From Jannaschia rubra (lineage in GTDB: Bacteria; Pseudomonadota; Alphaproteobacteria; Rhodobacterales; Rhodobacteraceae): DNA of 64,000 nt. The stretch is taken from contig NZ_CXPG01000027.1 in assembly GCF_001403735.1 (NCBI RefSeq), positions 1 through 64,000 on the forward strand, given 5' to 3'. The first letter of the stretch is position 1. The number at the start of each line of letters is the position of its first letter. Under the pieces are notes generated by a model. The model ran no database searches. It had not been told where the DNA came from and worked only from the letters and a program-made list of their open reading frames with translations. Position numbers and translations under genes: made by a program. Below are positions 34,203 to 41,547 of this stretch, one piece after another.

Positions 34203-34623
34203 GGGTCTGTACTGGAGCCGGGACGGTCGCACCGCCTATGTCGAGCCCTTCGACGATCTCGACCCCGAGGATCGCCTCCGCTGGCAGGACGCCTGGTTCG
34301 ACCTCGGCGAGGCCATCGCGTCCTGCCTTTCGGACGCCTGGGAACGCGTCCCGCGCCATTGGAAGCGCACCGGCGAACGGATCGTCATGTGCAACGGTCT
34401 GCACGAGGTCTGGCTGGTCGAGGACAGCTACGCCCGCGTCCACGTCACCTTCGGCGTCCGCGACGACCTCCACGAGACCGAAGCCCTCGCCCGCGCGACG
34501 ATGCCGGACCGGGCCGAGGCGTTCTTCGATCGGCTGGCGCGGCACTACGACCTGCGCGTCCGCACCTCCGCCTGGATGAGCGCCGCGCGCGTCGCTCGCC
34601 CCACCGGGGAGGCGGCGGCATGA
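34195..34623 (+). CDS. Hypothetical plasmid protein in the PAPS-reductase-like operon
   Basis: A 142-residue acidic, Trp-rich protein (W-S-R-D-G-R near the start, W-x-D-A-W-F-D-L later). No known domain. ATG at 34195 has GGAGGG as ribosome site and overlaps the preceding gene; its stop overlaps the next start (ATGA). Translational coupling on both sides suggests a shared complex or pathway. Confidence 0.65.
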   Translation: MGEGLYWSRDGRTAYVEPFDDLDPEDRLRWQDAWFDLGEAIASCLSDAWERVPRHWKRTGERIVMCNGLHEVWLVEDSYARVHVTFGVRDDLHETEALARATMPDRAEAFFDRLARHYDLRVRTSAWMSAARVARPTGEAAA

Positions 34624-35117
34624 GGATCGAGCTGCGCGCTATCCGGTACAGCCCCTCCGCCTCGCAGGAGACGGCGTTCTACTCGGCCGACCTCCACGTC
34701 GACGGGCGCAGGATCGGCACGGTCTCGAACGGCGGCACAGGCGAGGCGGACGCCTTCCACGGCGACCGGGAAGCCTACGCTGCCGCCGACGCCTGGAGCC
34801 GCGCGAACCTGCCGCCATGGCGCACGCAGGACGGACAGGCGTTCGAGACCGACCTCGAGCTGCACTGCGCCGCGCTCCTGCAGGAGTGGATCGACGAGGA
34901 CGACCTGCACCGCGCCCTCGCGGAGCGCGTCCTCTGGCGCGACCCGGTCGACGGGCTGGTCTACGAGGTCCGCCACCGCGGCAAGATCGAGGAGACCGTC
35001 GCCTCGGTCCGGCGCCGCCATCCCGGCGTAACGATCCTGAACGAGCTGCCCTTCGCCATGGCGCTCGCGATCTGGAGGTCGATCCCGCCGCAAGGTTTTC
35101 CGGAGGAGGGGCGATGA
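34620..35117 (+). CDS. Hypothetical plasmid protein in the PAPS-reductase-like operon
   Basis: A 165-residue protein starting M-R-I-E-L-R-A-I-R-Y-S-P-S, with an N-terminal beta-hairpin (F-Y-S-A-D-L-H-V-D-G-R-R-I-G) and a helical C-terminal half. The family is often seen beside phage and plasmid PAPS-reductase-like genes, but has no assigned role. ATGA overlaps join it to the genes on both sides. Confidence 0.65.
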   Translation: MRIELRAIRYSPSASQETAFYSADLHVDGRRIGTVSNGGTGEADAFHGDREAYAAADAWSRANLPPWRTQDGQAFETDLELHCAALLQEWIDEDDLHRALAERVLWRDPVDGLVYEVRHRGKIEETVASVRRRHPGVTILNELPFAMALAIWRSIPPQGFPEEGR

Positions 35118-35863
35118 GCGCCCGCCTCCCCGTGCCCCCCGCCATCGCCGCCGAGATCGAGGCCGGCGCGCTCTTCGCGATCTCGCATTCGGGCGGCAAG
35201 GACAGCCAGGCCATGACGATCCTGCTGTGCGAGGTCGTCCCGCCCGAGCAGATCGTCGTCGTGCACGCGCCGCTCGGGCGGGTCGAATGGCCCGGCACCC
35301 TGCGCCACATCGAGCGGACGGCCGAGGGCCTGCCGCTGATCCTCGCGCATGCTCGGACGGAACTGCTGGACGTGGTCCGTCGGCGGGGCCGCTGGCCCAC
35401 GCCCGGCATCCGGCAGTGCACGTCGGACCTCAAGCGCGGGCCGATCACCCGCGAGGTGCGACGCTACCTGCATGCCCGCCCGCAGCACGGCCTGCGCGTC
35501 GTCTCCTGCATGGGCATGCGGGCGGACGAGAGCGCCCGGCGGGCGAAGCAGGCGCCGCTGAAGCCGAACGCCCGGAACTCCGTCGCCGGACGGCACTGGC
35601 TCGACTGGCTGCCGATCCACCACCTGACGGAGGCGGAGGTCTTCGAGACCATCGCCGCCGCCGGGCAGCGGCCGCATTGGGTCTACCGGGCGGGGATGTC
35701 GCGGTGCTCCTGCTCGTTCTGCATCATGGCATCAAGGGACGACCTGCGCCGGGCAGCGCAGCTGCGGCCAAAGCTGGCAGCCGAGTACGTCGCGCTGGAA
35801 GAGGAGATCGGCCACACGCTCAGCCCGTCGCGGGTGCCGCTGCGGCGTCTTTTCGAGGCGTAG
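35114..35863 (+). CDS. Phosphoadenosine phosphosulfate reductase-family ATPase (DndC-like)
   Basis: A 249-residue PP-loop protein: the S-G-G-K-D-S nucleotide-binding motif is at residues 26-31, a Q-C-T-S-D-L-K-R motif follows, and the C-terminal cluster C-S-C-S-F-C could bind an iron-sulfur centre. The family activates sulfate or other groups with ATP; relatives include CysH, DndC (DNA phosphorothioation) and many phage proteins of unknown use. No DndA/B/D/E partner is in the window, so full phosphorothioation is unlikely. Last gene of a coupled four-gene set. Confidence 0.8.
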   Translation: MSARLPVPPAIAAEIEAGALFAISHSGGKDSQAMTILLCEVVPPEQIVVVHAPLGRVEWPGTLRHIERTAEGLPLILAHARTELLDVVRRRGRWPTPGIRQCTSDLKRGPITREVRRYLHARPQHGLRVVSCMGMRADESARRAKQAPLKPNARNSVAGRHWLDWLPIHHLTEAEVFETIAAAGQRPHWVYRAGMSRCSCSFCIMASRDDLRRAAQLRPKLAAEYVALEEEIGHTLSPSRVPLRRLFEA

Positions 35864-36328
35864 GTGGGTTGGCCCCGGCGGGAGGGGGCAACGTCGGCCC
35901 CCACTCGTCCTCGTCCTCTAGCCCTATTCCCTCGCCCTCCCTTACGCACGGGCCCCGTCTCCAATCTCAGGCGCCCGGTGGTGGCTGAGCTTCGTTACGT
36001 TCGGGCCCTGCCATCCTCTCGGGTATCCTCTCCGTCTTCTGCTGCCCGGGGCCGATGATCCACGCCTGCCGTTCTGGGCGCTGTTTGGTGCTGGGCAGGT
36101 GAGTTCGCGGCGGGCCAATTTCTGCCCGTGGTCTCCTGTCGTTTCGTGGCATGGGTGTCTGGCCGGATCGCGCGCGGGCGTGCCCTGCGGGTCGGTCCCC
36201 TCCCCTCCGGCAAGCACGAATACGGCTTCCACCCCCCTGCGGGGCGCGGACCCTCCGCATTCGCGCCTGCGCCCGCGCTTGTCCGCTCCGGCCTTTTCGA
36301 CCCCATCGAAACGAAAGGAGACCACGAC
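35864..36328. other. Intergenic region, no supported gene
   Basis: About 465 GC-rich bases. Open frames here have atypical composition and no ribosome site. The 3' end holds the CCCC-TGC-GGGG hairpin (about 36236) and the stem TTTCGA/TCGAAA (36295-36311), which form the leader of the following gene. Confidence 0.5.
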
Positions 36329-36553
36329 ATGGCCCGCTACAACCTCACCGCCCCCGTCACCTTCACCCAGAACGGCACGACGAAGACCCGCTACACCCGG
36401 GTGGGCACCGTCTTCGAGAACACCCGCGAGGACGGCTCCAAGTGCCTCTCGATCAAGCTCGACTTCCCCGTGGGCGCCACCGAGCTCGTCGCCTTCGAAC
36501 CCCGCGCCAGGGAGGACGAGGGCGGCGCCGAGGGCGAGGACGGGGGGCGTTGA
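36329..36553 (+). CDS. Small DUF736-like hypothetical protein
   Basis: A 74-residue protein with a strand-rich core (T-R-Y-T-R-V-G-T-V-F-E-N, then L-S-I-K-L-D-F-P-V) and an acidic, Gly-rich tail. It recalls a minimal DUF736 unit or a small OB-like domain, but the match is weak. Preceded by a stem and AAAGGAG ribosome site. A hairpin GGGGGCG/CGCCCCC overlaps its stop codon and a second stem follows at about 36568-36597, likely acting as terminators. Confidence 0.6.
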   Translation: MARYNLTAPVTFTQNGTTKTRYTRVGTVFENTREDGSKCLSIKLDFPVGATELVAFEPRAREDEGGAEGEDGGR

Positions 36554-36653
36554 GGCGCCCCCCACCCCGCCGGGGCGGCCCCAAGGGTCGCCCCGGAACG
36601 GACGGACACACCCTTCGCTCGAGGCCCAATGCGCCGCCATCTCCGGCCGCCCG

Positions 36654-37136
36654 TCACCTTCGGAAGAGGCGCTCGTCCCACCAGACCGGCGCCTCCAGCC
36701 CCACGCTCACGCCCGCGAAGTCCGGATGGGCCGTGTTGAAGACGACGTTGCGTTCCATCCTCGCGACGACGCTCGGCACGATCAGGATCGCGGAACGCCG
36801 CTCGTCGTACCATGCCGCCCCGAACCTGCGCGCCACGTCGCCCCCGCGGTCCGACCAGCCGGGGTGATGGGCCTCACTGAGAACCTCGTAGGACGTCCCC
36901 GCCGGGATCCCGACCTCGATGAAGTGCTGGTTCCGCGGCAGGTCGCCCGAGTAGTGGACGAGCTTCTCCAGCATCGCCGTCGAGTAGGAGAGCGAGGCGT
37001 AGATCACGCCCGCCCCCGCCTCGTGCCACCGGCCCGCGGTCCGGCGGGCGCCGCCGTCGTCCCAGATCGGGAACTCGCCGTCCGGGTCGCCGATGCGCCA
37101 TGCCGTCCGAGCGTCCGGCAGTGTCCGCGGGCTCAT
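36654..37136 (-). CDS. RES-domain toxin (NAD+-degrading)
   Basis: A 160-residue RES-domain protein. The R-I-G start, the G-R-W-H-E motif, and the Y-A-S-L-S-Y-S-T-A-M-L-E-K-L helix are typical; the family phosphorolyses or hydrolyses NAD+, arresting growth. The ATG overlaps the stop of the antitoxin gene (ATGA). Together they form a RES-Xre type II pair that probably stabilises the plasmid. Confidence 0.88.
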   Translation of the reverse strand: MSPRTLPDARTAWRIGDPDGEFPIWDDGGARRTAGRWHEAGAGVIYASLSYSTAMLEKLVHYSGDLPRNQHFIEVGIPAGTSYEVLSEAHHPGWSDRGGDVARRFGAAWYDERRSAILIVPSVVARMERNVVFNTAHPDFAGVSVGLEAPVWWDERLFRR

Positions 37137-37594
37137 GCCGCGAAGCCGGCCTCCGCCCGTCGCATCAGGTTCACGACCGCGTCCGCCCCCGCCGAGCTGC
37201 GCTGCGCTAGCTCCAGCGGCGAGCGCCCGTCCAGGAGCGGGTGCGGGCGGGACAGGAAAGCCTTCGCCGCGTCCTCGTCGCCGCCATAACTGCGGCGCGC
37301 CGCCTCCCAGACCCGGCCGACCTCGTAGAGACGCTCGCTCATCTCGCGCGACAGCGGTTTGCCGCCCTTGCGAACGCGCCGGAACGTGGCCTCCGGGATG
37401 ATGCCGCCCACGACCTCGATCATCGGGCCGAGGGCCGAGCCGAGCGAGGTCGCCGCGTGGACCCCGAGCCCTTCGGCGACCTTGTCGGCGAGCGCGACGT
37501 CGTCCATTGACGCGGCGTCCTCCAGCCCGAGCAGGGCGGCGATGCGGGCGGGCTGGGATCCGGTGGTGGCGGGACGGGCTACTGCGTCGACCAT
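37133..37594 (-). CDS. Xre/MbcA/ParS-type antitoxin of the RES toxin
   Basis: A 153-residue antitoxin with the C-terminal MbcA/ParS toxin-binding domain (F-L-S-R-P-H-P-L-L-D-G-R-S-P-L-E-L-A) and an N-terminal Xre-like helical region. I start it at 37594, where GGAG lies 7 nt upstream; the ATG at 37615 lies inside an operator palindrome. It should neutralise the RES toxin and repress its own promoter. Confidence 0.85.
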   Translation of the reverse strand: MVDAVARPATTGSQPARIAALLGLEDAASMDDVALADKVAEGLGVHAATSLGSALGPMIEVVGGIIPEATFRRVRKGGKPLSREMSERLYEVGRVWEAARRSYGGDEDAAKAFLSRPHPLLDGRSPLELAQRSSAGADAVVNLMRRAEAGFAA

Positions 37595-37610
37595 GGGATG
37601 CTCCGTGGGT

Positions 37611-37652
37611 GTCATATGACGGCAAAATAGTCGTCATGTGACGACTCGGCAA
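37611..37652 (-). promoter_or_regulatory. Promoter and twin operators of the RES-Xre pair
   Basis: On the - strand TTGCCG (37652-37647), a 17-bp spacer and TATTTT (37629-37624) form a promoter. Two near-identical palindromes GTCATATGAC (37611-37620) and GTCATGTGAC (37633-37642) lie 22 bp apart, two helical turns, one in the spacer and one just downstream of the -10. This is a clear antitoxin operator arrangement. Confidence 0.7.
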
Positions 37653-38262
37653 GTCCTGCCGCGCTTGGTGGGCTCGGCTCGGTGCGCGATCCGCGTCCGT
37701 CCGGTCGCGTTGATAAAGAATTTGGCCGGACTCTTTACTTGATGGCGGTGAACCTAAAGCTGGCTTTCGTTGCTCGGGGGACCGCTGGCGGCCCCGCGTT
37801 CACCGCGGTCATTCCTATCCGCAAGCACTGGACGTCCATGCTTCGCGTTTCGATCCTCCGGACCTCCGCGTCCTCGCCGGTGCTCGGCCGCTCTCGCGCC
37901 CTGGTCGGGGCTGGCGCCCCTCCCCGAGCCCCGACGCGCCCGGCTCTCTGCGGCCCTCAGCGCCGTCCGGGGTCTCCTCCGGAGCCCCCTCCCGCCGCGG
38001 CCGCATGGTCGCCGGGTACGCCGGGTCTCGGCCCTGCGGGCGACGGTCACGGGTAGAGTGCTGGAGGACCGGGAGGGACATTGAAGAAGACGCTAGGCCT
38101 AGTTGAGAGGTCCCCCCTGCCCCGCCCTCGGGGATTCGCCGCCCTGCGGGCGCCGAACGCCGCTCGGCCGGGGGACGCCCCGGACCATCTCCCTGCCCCG
38201 CCCGTCCGTCACCTCGCCGGATCGGTCGCGGCCCGGACGCCTGGCAGGCCGGCGGTCGGCAT

Positions 38263-38323
38263 CAACAGGCTTTCGCGGCATATCCTCGCCCCTGCGGGGC
38301 TGCGGTATTCCACGGTCCTGTTG
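38263..38323 (+). ncRNA. Nested hairpin element, possible small RNA or DNA site
   Basis: A 7-bp outer stem CAACAGG/CCTGTTG encloses a 5-bp inner stem GCCCC/GGGGC with a TGC loop and asymmetrical internal bulges. It stands in the middle of the gene-free kilobase. No T-tract follows, so it is not a simple terminator. Confidence 0.3.
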
Positions 38324-38601
38324 ACCCCTCCCTCGGACCGGCCTGCCCTGCTGGGCCTGTGCGACCGACCGACGGGTGACGAACAAGCGAAGCGCGGTAG
38401 GGGTGCGTCCGGTTCTCCTATGCGGAGGCCCTTCGGGCCACGGGGATTTGCTTGCCCCCCGCCTTCGGCAGGGGGCGGTGTGCTCCCTCGGTCGGGGATC
38501 GAAACAAGCGGGGTAAGGGTCTGATTGCAAACGATATATTTGCGTTTCAGGTCGATATACTCCTTCGGCGTCAGAGGGTTAGGGGGTATTCTGGGGGCAC
38601 A

Positions 38602-38669
38602 GGAAGCGAAGCGCTTCCCATCAAGGCCGGCACCGCCCGGCGCACCCGGATCGAAGAAAGGACCACCCG
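38602..38669 (+). promoter_or_regulatory. Two-hairpin leader of the DUF2493 gene
   Basis: Hairpin 1 GGAAGCG/CGCTTCC (38602-38618), hairpin 2 GCCGG/CCGGC (38626-38641), then AAGAAAGGA before the ATG. Confidence 0.45.
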
Positions 38670-39614
38670 ATGACCATGACCGCCTATGACCAGATCGAGC
38701 TCTTCGGCCTCACCGAGACCGGCACCGACGAACTGCCCATCCCGAACGATCTCGAGTTGCAGGGCCGCGCCGTGGGGGACGCGTTCGACGCCATCATCGG
38801 GACCATCCAGAACACCGGGCTGGGCTCGGAGGTGGAACCGCTCGCCCACGCCTTCGCCACCATGTTCCAGCGCCGCGCGACCGTGACTGAAGAAGCGGTG
38901 GATCGGTTGAAGGACAAGATCGCCGCCCTGATCCGCGCGCAGGACGGCAGCGAGGTCGCGGAGATGGAGTTGGACGCGGCGCAGCGCCAGTTCGAGACGA
39001 CGCAGGAGAAGGCCGACGCGCTGCGCCTCATGGCCGAGGCGGCGGCCGAAGCCTACGAGCGCGAGACGGGGGACGCCTACGTGCCCGTCACCGGCAACCG
39101 CACCACCCGCCGTGCGATGGAGACCGGCGCCGTGTTCGAGGCCAAGCGCCTGCTGGAGGCCGCGGACCGGGCCGAGGCCGAGCGCAACACCGTCAAAGGC
39201 ACGTTCATCGCCGTGGCGGGGGCCTCCGACTGGACCGATCATGCCCGCATCTTCGCCCGGCTGGACGCGGCCCGCGCCCGCTGCCCCGACATGGTCCTGT
39301 GCCACAAGGGATCGAAGGGGGCCGAGCGCATCGCCGCCGCGTGGGCGCGCAGCCGGAAGGTCCCGCAGGTCCTGTTCCGCCCTAACTGGAACGCGCACGC
39401 CAAGGCCGCGCCCTTCCGCGCCAACGACGAGATGCTGCGGGCCCGCCTGCGCGGGGTGATCCTCTTCGGCGGGGGCGGGATCGGGCTGAACCTCGCGGAG
39501 AAGGCCGAGAAGAAGGGGCTTCACGTGGCGCGGATCGCGGCCGATGGGCCGGAGGCGGCGCTGACGCAGGCACGGGCGCGCAAGTCGGCGCAAGGGATGA
39601 AGCAGGCCGCGTAG
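38670..39614 (+). CDS. DUF2493 (SLOG-fold) domain protein
   Basis: A 314-residue protein. The N-terminal 170 residues are helical and charged; the C-terminal part is the DUF2493/SLOG Rossmann-like domain, with V-A-G-A-S-D-W then C-H-K-G-S-K-G-A-E-R-I-A-A-A-W-A and the closing G-G-G-G-I-G-L-N strand. SLOG domains bind nucleotides or derivatives and occur in conflict systems and on plasmids. Preceded by a two-hairpin leader. A hairpin GGGGGCT/AGCCCCC (39622-39638) follows 7 nt after the stop. Confidence 0.8.
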   Translation: MTMTAYDQIELFGLTETGTDELPIPNDLELQGRAVGDAFDAIIGTIQNTGLGSEVEPLAHAFATMFQRRATVTEEAVDRLKDKIAALIRAQDGSEVAEMELDAAQRQFETTQEKADALRLMAEAAAEAYERETGDAYVPVTGNRTTRRAMETGAVFEAKRLLEAADRAEAERNTVKGTFIAVAGASDWTDHARIFARLDAARARCPDMVLCHKGSKGAERIAAAWARSRKVPQVLFRPNWNAHAKAAPFRANDEMLRARLRGVILFGGGGIGLNLAEKAEKKGLHVARIAADGPEAALTQARARKSAQGMKQAA

Positions 39615-39621
39615 GGGGACG

Positions 39622-39638
39622 GGGGGCTCGAAGCCCCC
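39622..39638 (+). terminator. Hairpin after the DUF2493 gene
   Basis: Perfect 7-bp stem GGGGGCT-CGA-AGCCCCC immediately after the stop codon, without a T-tract. Probable transcription end or RNA-stability hairpin. Confidence 0.5.
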
Positions 39639-40095
39639 TGCTCCACCGGCGAGGCGATGGAGGGGCGGCCCCGGGCGGGGTCGCCCTTCGATGCGTCCGA
39701 GGTGTGCCTGGGGGGTGGCGCGACGGCGCGGCCCCTGCGGGGCCGCGGGATGTCCGGTCGGGCGGAGGCCGCGAGGGCCCCGCCCGACCGGACCGGCGCT
39801 ATGCGCGCCGCAGCCACGCCCGATGGGGTGGCAGGAAGAGGATCGGAGAGACGAACCGGAGATCGGGCCGTGGCTCGATGCGGCGAAGTTGTTGGGAACG
39901 CCTCCTTGAACCGAGAGGGGCCATAACCTGCCACGTCGGCACCCCCCGGATCATGGTACAGGACGGCGACCAAAAGCGTTCCACCAAAGTCTAGACCTGC
40001 GCCCGGCTACGTTCTGGAAGGCGCAGGAAACCTTAATGGGACCGTCGAACCGTTTTATGCAGCCGTGCCGTTGAGGCGCACCCCTGAGAACCGGT
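39639..40095. other. Intergenic region between DUF2493 gene and soxR
   Basis: About 460 bases. A leader-like stretch GGAGGGGCGGCCCC at 39660 resembles hairpin 1 of the block, but no gene follows it. A short frame at 39824-39910 (28 residues from an ATG without ribosome site) is the only natural-looking peptide; I do not call it. soxR ends at 40096 from the other side. Confidence 0.4.
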
Positions 40096-40533
40096 TCATC
40101 CGCCGATGTACCGTGCCCCTGGTCCCTCCTTTCCTAGCCTGTCCTCGGGATTGGCAAGTGCGCAGCGATCCACACTGAGGCATCCGCAGCCGATGCAGAT
40201 CGCCATCTTGTCGCGAAGGGCGGTCAGGGTCTCGATCCGGGCCGTGAGGTCGTCGTGCCAGATGGTCGAGAGGCGTTCCCAGTCGGCCGTGTTCGGCACC
40301 GTGTCCGTCGGCAGGTGGGACAGCGCCCGCTCGATCTCGGCGAGCGTGACGCCCGCGCGCTGCGCGACCTTGATGACCGTGACCCGCCGCAGGGTCTCGC
40401 GGCGGTAGACCCTGCGGTTGGCATCGTCGCGCTGCGAAGCGATCAGGCCGCGGCGCTCGTAGAAGTGCAGCGTCGAGATCGGCAGCCCGCTGCGCCGCGC
40501 CATCTGGCCGATGGTGAGGATCTTGTCGGGCAT
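40096..40533 (-). CDS. soxR: Redox-sensitive transcriptional activator SoxR
   Basis: A 145-residue MerR-family protein. The N-terminal winged helix (L-T-I-G-Q-M-A-R-R-S-G) binds DNA, and the cluster C113-x2-C116-x-C118-x5-C124 is the SoxR [2Fe-2S] ligand set, which senses redox-cycling compounds. ATG at 40533 has GGAAGGA upstream. It is divergent from an EamA/MATE efflux operon with a SoxR-type box between them, so it most likely activates those exporters in response to redox-active drugs or pigments, as in non-enteric bacteria. Confidence 0.9.
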   Translation of the reverse strand: MPDKILTIGQMARRSGLPISTLHFYERRGLIASQRDDANRRVYRRETLRRVTVIKVAQRAGVTLAEIERALSHLPTDTVPNTADWERLSTIWHDDLTARIETLTALRDKMAICIGCGCLSVDRCALANPEDRLGKEGPGARYIGG

Positions 40534-40556
40534 CTCGTATCCTTCCCACACGGCGC

Positions 40557-40587
40557 TTGACCTCAACCAATGTTGAGCCGGTAGGGC
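40557..40587 (+). promoter_or_regulatory. SoxR box in the EamA/MATE promoter
   Basis: Perfect inverted repeat CTCAAC-CAAT-GTTGAG (40562-40577) between TTGACC (-35, 40557-40562) and a weak -10 at 40582-40587. The 19-bp spacing is the elongated spacing that MerR-type activators correct. Confidence 0.75.
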
Positions 40588-40668
40588 GGTGTCAATCGGA
40601 ACGGGACGGGCGAGGCGACCGGCTTGGCGGAACAGACAGACATAGGCGCGTCGGCGACGGGCGGTGGC

Positions 40669-41547
40669 ATGGCAACGAAAGTTGCGCTGCTGATCCTGCT
40701 CGGTCTCCTCTGGGCGGTGCGGATCGCGGCGATCAAGGCGGCGGGCCTATCGGGTGTTCCGGTGCATGTCGTCGTGACCATCGCGGCGCTCGGGCTCGCG
40801 GCCGTCTTCACCGCCCTTGCCGTGGCGCGATCGGACTGGCCGCCCGTGGATCGGGGGTTGTTGGGCTTCTACCTGTTGTCGGGCACCTTCGGCTTCCTCG
40901 CGCCCTTCGCACTGGAGGGGGTCGTCGCCCCGCACCTGCCAGTCTTCGTGTTCGTCGTGGTCATCGCAACTATGCCGATCCTGACACTGGTGCTGTCGAT
41001 CCTGACGGGCGGGGAGCGGCTGGCCCCGCGACCGGTCATATCGGTCGCCCTTGGCTTCGCGGGGGCCATGGCGATCCTGTGGGACACTGCCCGCGAGGGC
41101 GGGGCATCCACTGTCAGCCACTGGTGGATCGCCGCTGCCTTCGGGGTGCCGGCGCTCTACGCGCTCAACACGGTGTTCGTCGCGCGCCGATGGCCTGCCG
41201 AAGTCGGCGCGGTTCAGGTCGCGCACGCGCAGGCGCTGATCGTGGGCACGGCGGCGCTGCTAGGCAGCCTCGCGACGGGCACCGGAGGCGATCTGCGGCT
41301 CGCCTCGCTGGACCTGCCCGCGCTCGGCCTCATCGTCGCGGGCGAGGCACTGGCGCTCCTCGTCTACCTGCGGATCACGCGCGACTACGGCGCGACCTGG
41401 GTGTCCTTCGCCAACTACGTCTCGATGGTCTTCGCTGCCGGGATAGGGGCAGTGGTGTTCGGGGACCGGATCACGGTGCTGACGGTGGTAGCGGCGCTTG
41501 CGATCGTCGTGTCGGTCACGATCTACCAAAGGCGGAACACGGCATGA
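40669..41547 (+). CDS. EamA/DMT-family transporter
   Basis: A 292-residue inner-membrane protein with about ten hydrophobic segments arranged as two EamA repeats. DMT-family members export metabolites, amino acids or toxic compounds. I use the ATG at 40669; the frame could start at a TTG at 40624. It lies directly behind the SoxR box, and its stop overlaps the start of the MATE gene (ATGA), so the two exporters should be induced together. Confidence 0.85.
   Translation: MATKVALLILLGLLWAVRIAAIKAAGLSGVPVHVVVTIAALGLAAVFTALAVARSDWPPVDRGLLGFYLLSGTFGFLAPFALEGVVAPHLPVFVFVVVIATMPILTLVLSILTGGERLAPRPVISVALGFAGAMAILWDTAREGGASTVSHWWIAAAFGVPALYALNTVFVARRWPAEVGAVQVAHAQALIVGTAALLGSLATGTGGDLRLASLDLPALGLIVAGEALALLVYLRITRDYGATWVSFANYVSMVFAAGIGAVVFGDRITVLTVVAALAIVVSVTIYQRRNTA

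Larger units (their letters stand above)
37653..38669. other. 1-kb gene-free region with structured elements
   Basis: No open frame here has a ribosome site or natural composition. It contains many GC-rich inverted repeats. The clearest is a nested hairpin: outer stem CAACAGG/CCTGTTG (38263-38323) with inner stem GCCCC-TGC-GGGGC (38288-38300). An AT-rich patch at 38520-38561 with TATACT (38556-38561) may be the promoter of the gene at 38670. Could hold a small RNA or a DNA site. Confidence 0.45.

Noticed and set aside
39824-39910. 28-residue open frame after the DUF2493 gene
   Set aside because: Natural-looking peptide but no ribosome site, no neighbours and no recognisable family; not enough to call.
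40624-40668. TTG start adding 15 residues to the EamA transporter
   Set aside because: The extension is polar and Gly-rich, while the ATG at 40669 directly starts the first membrane helix.
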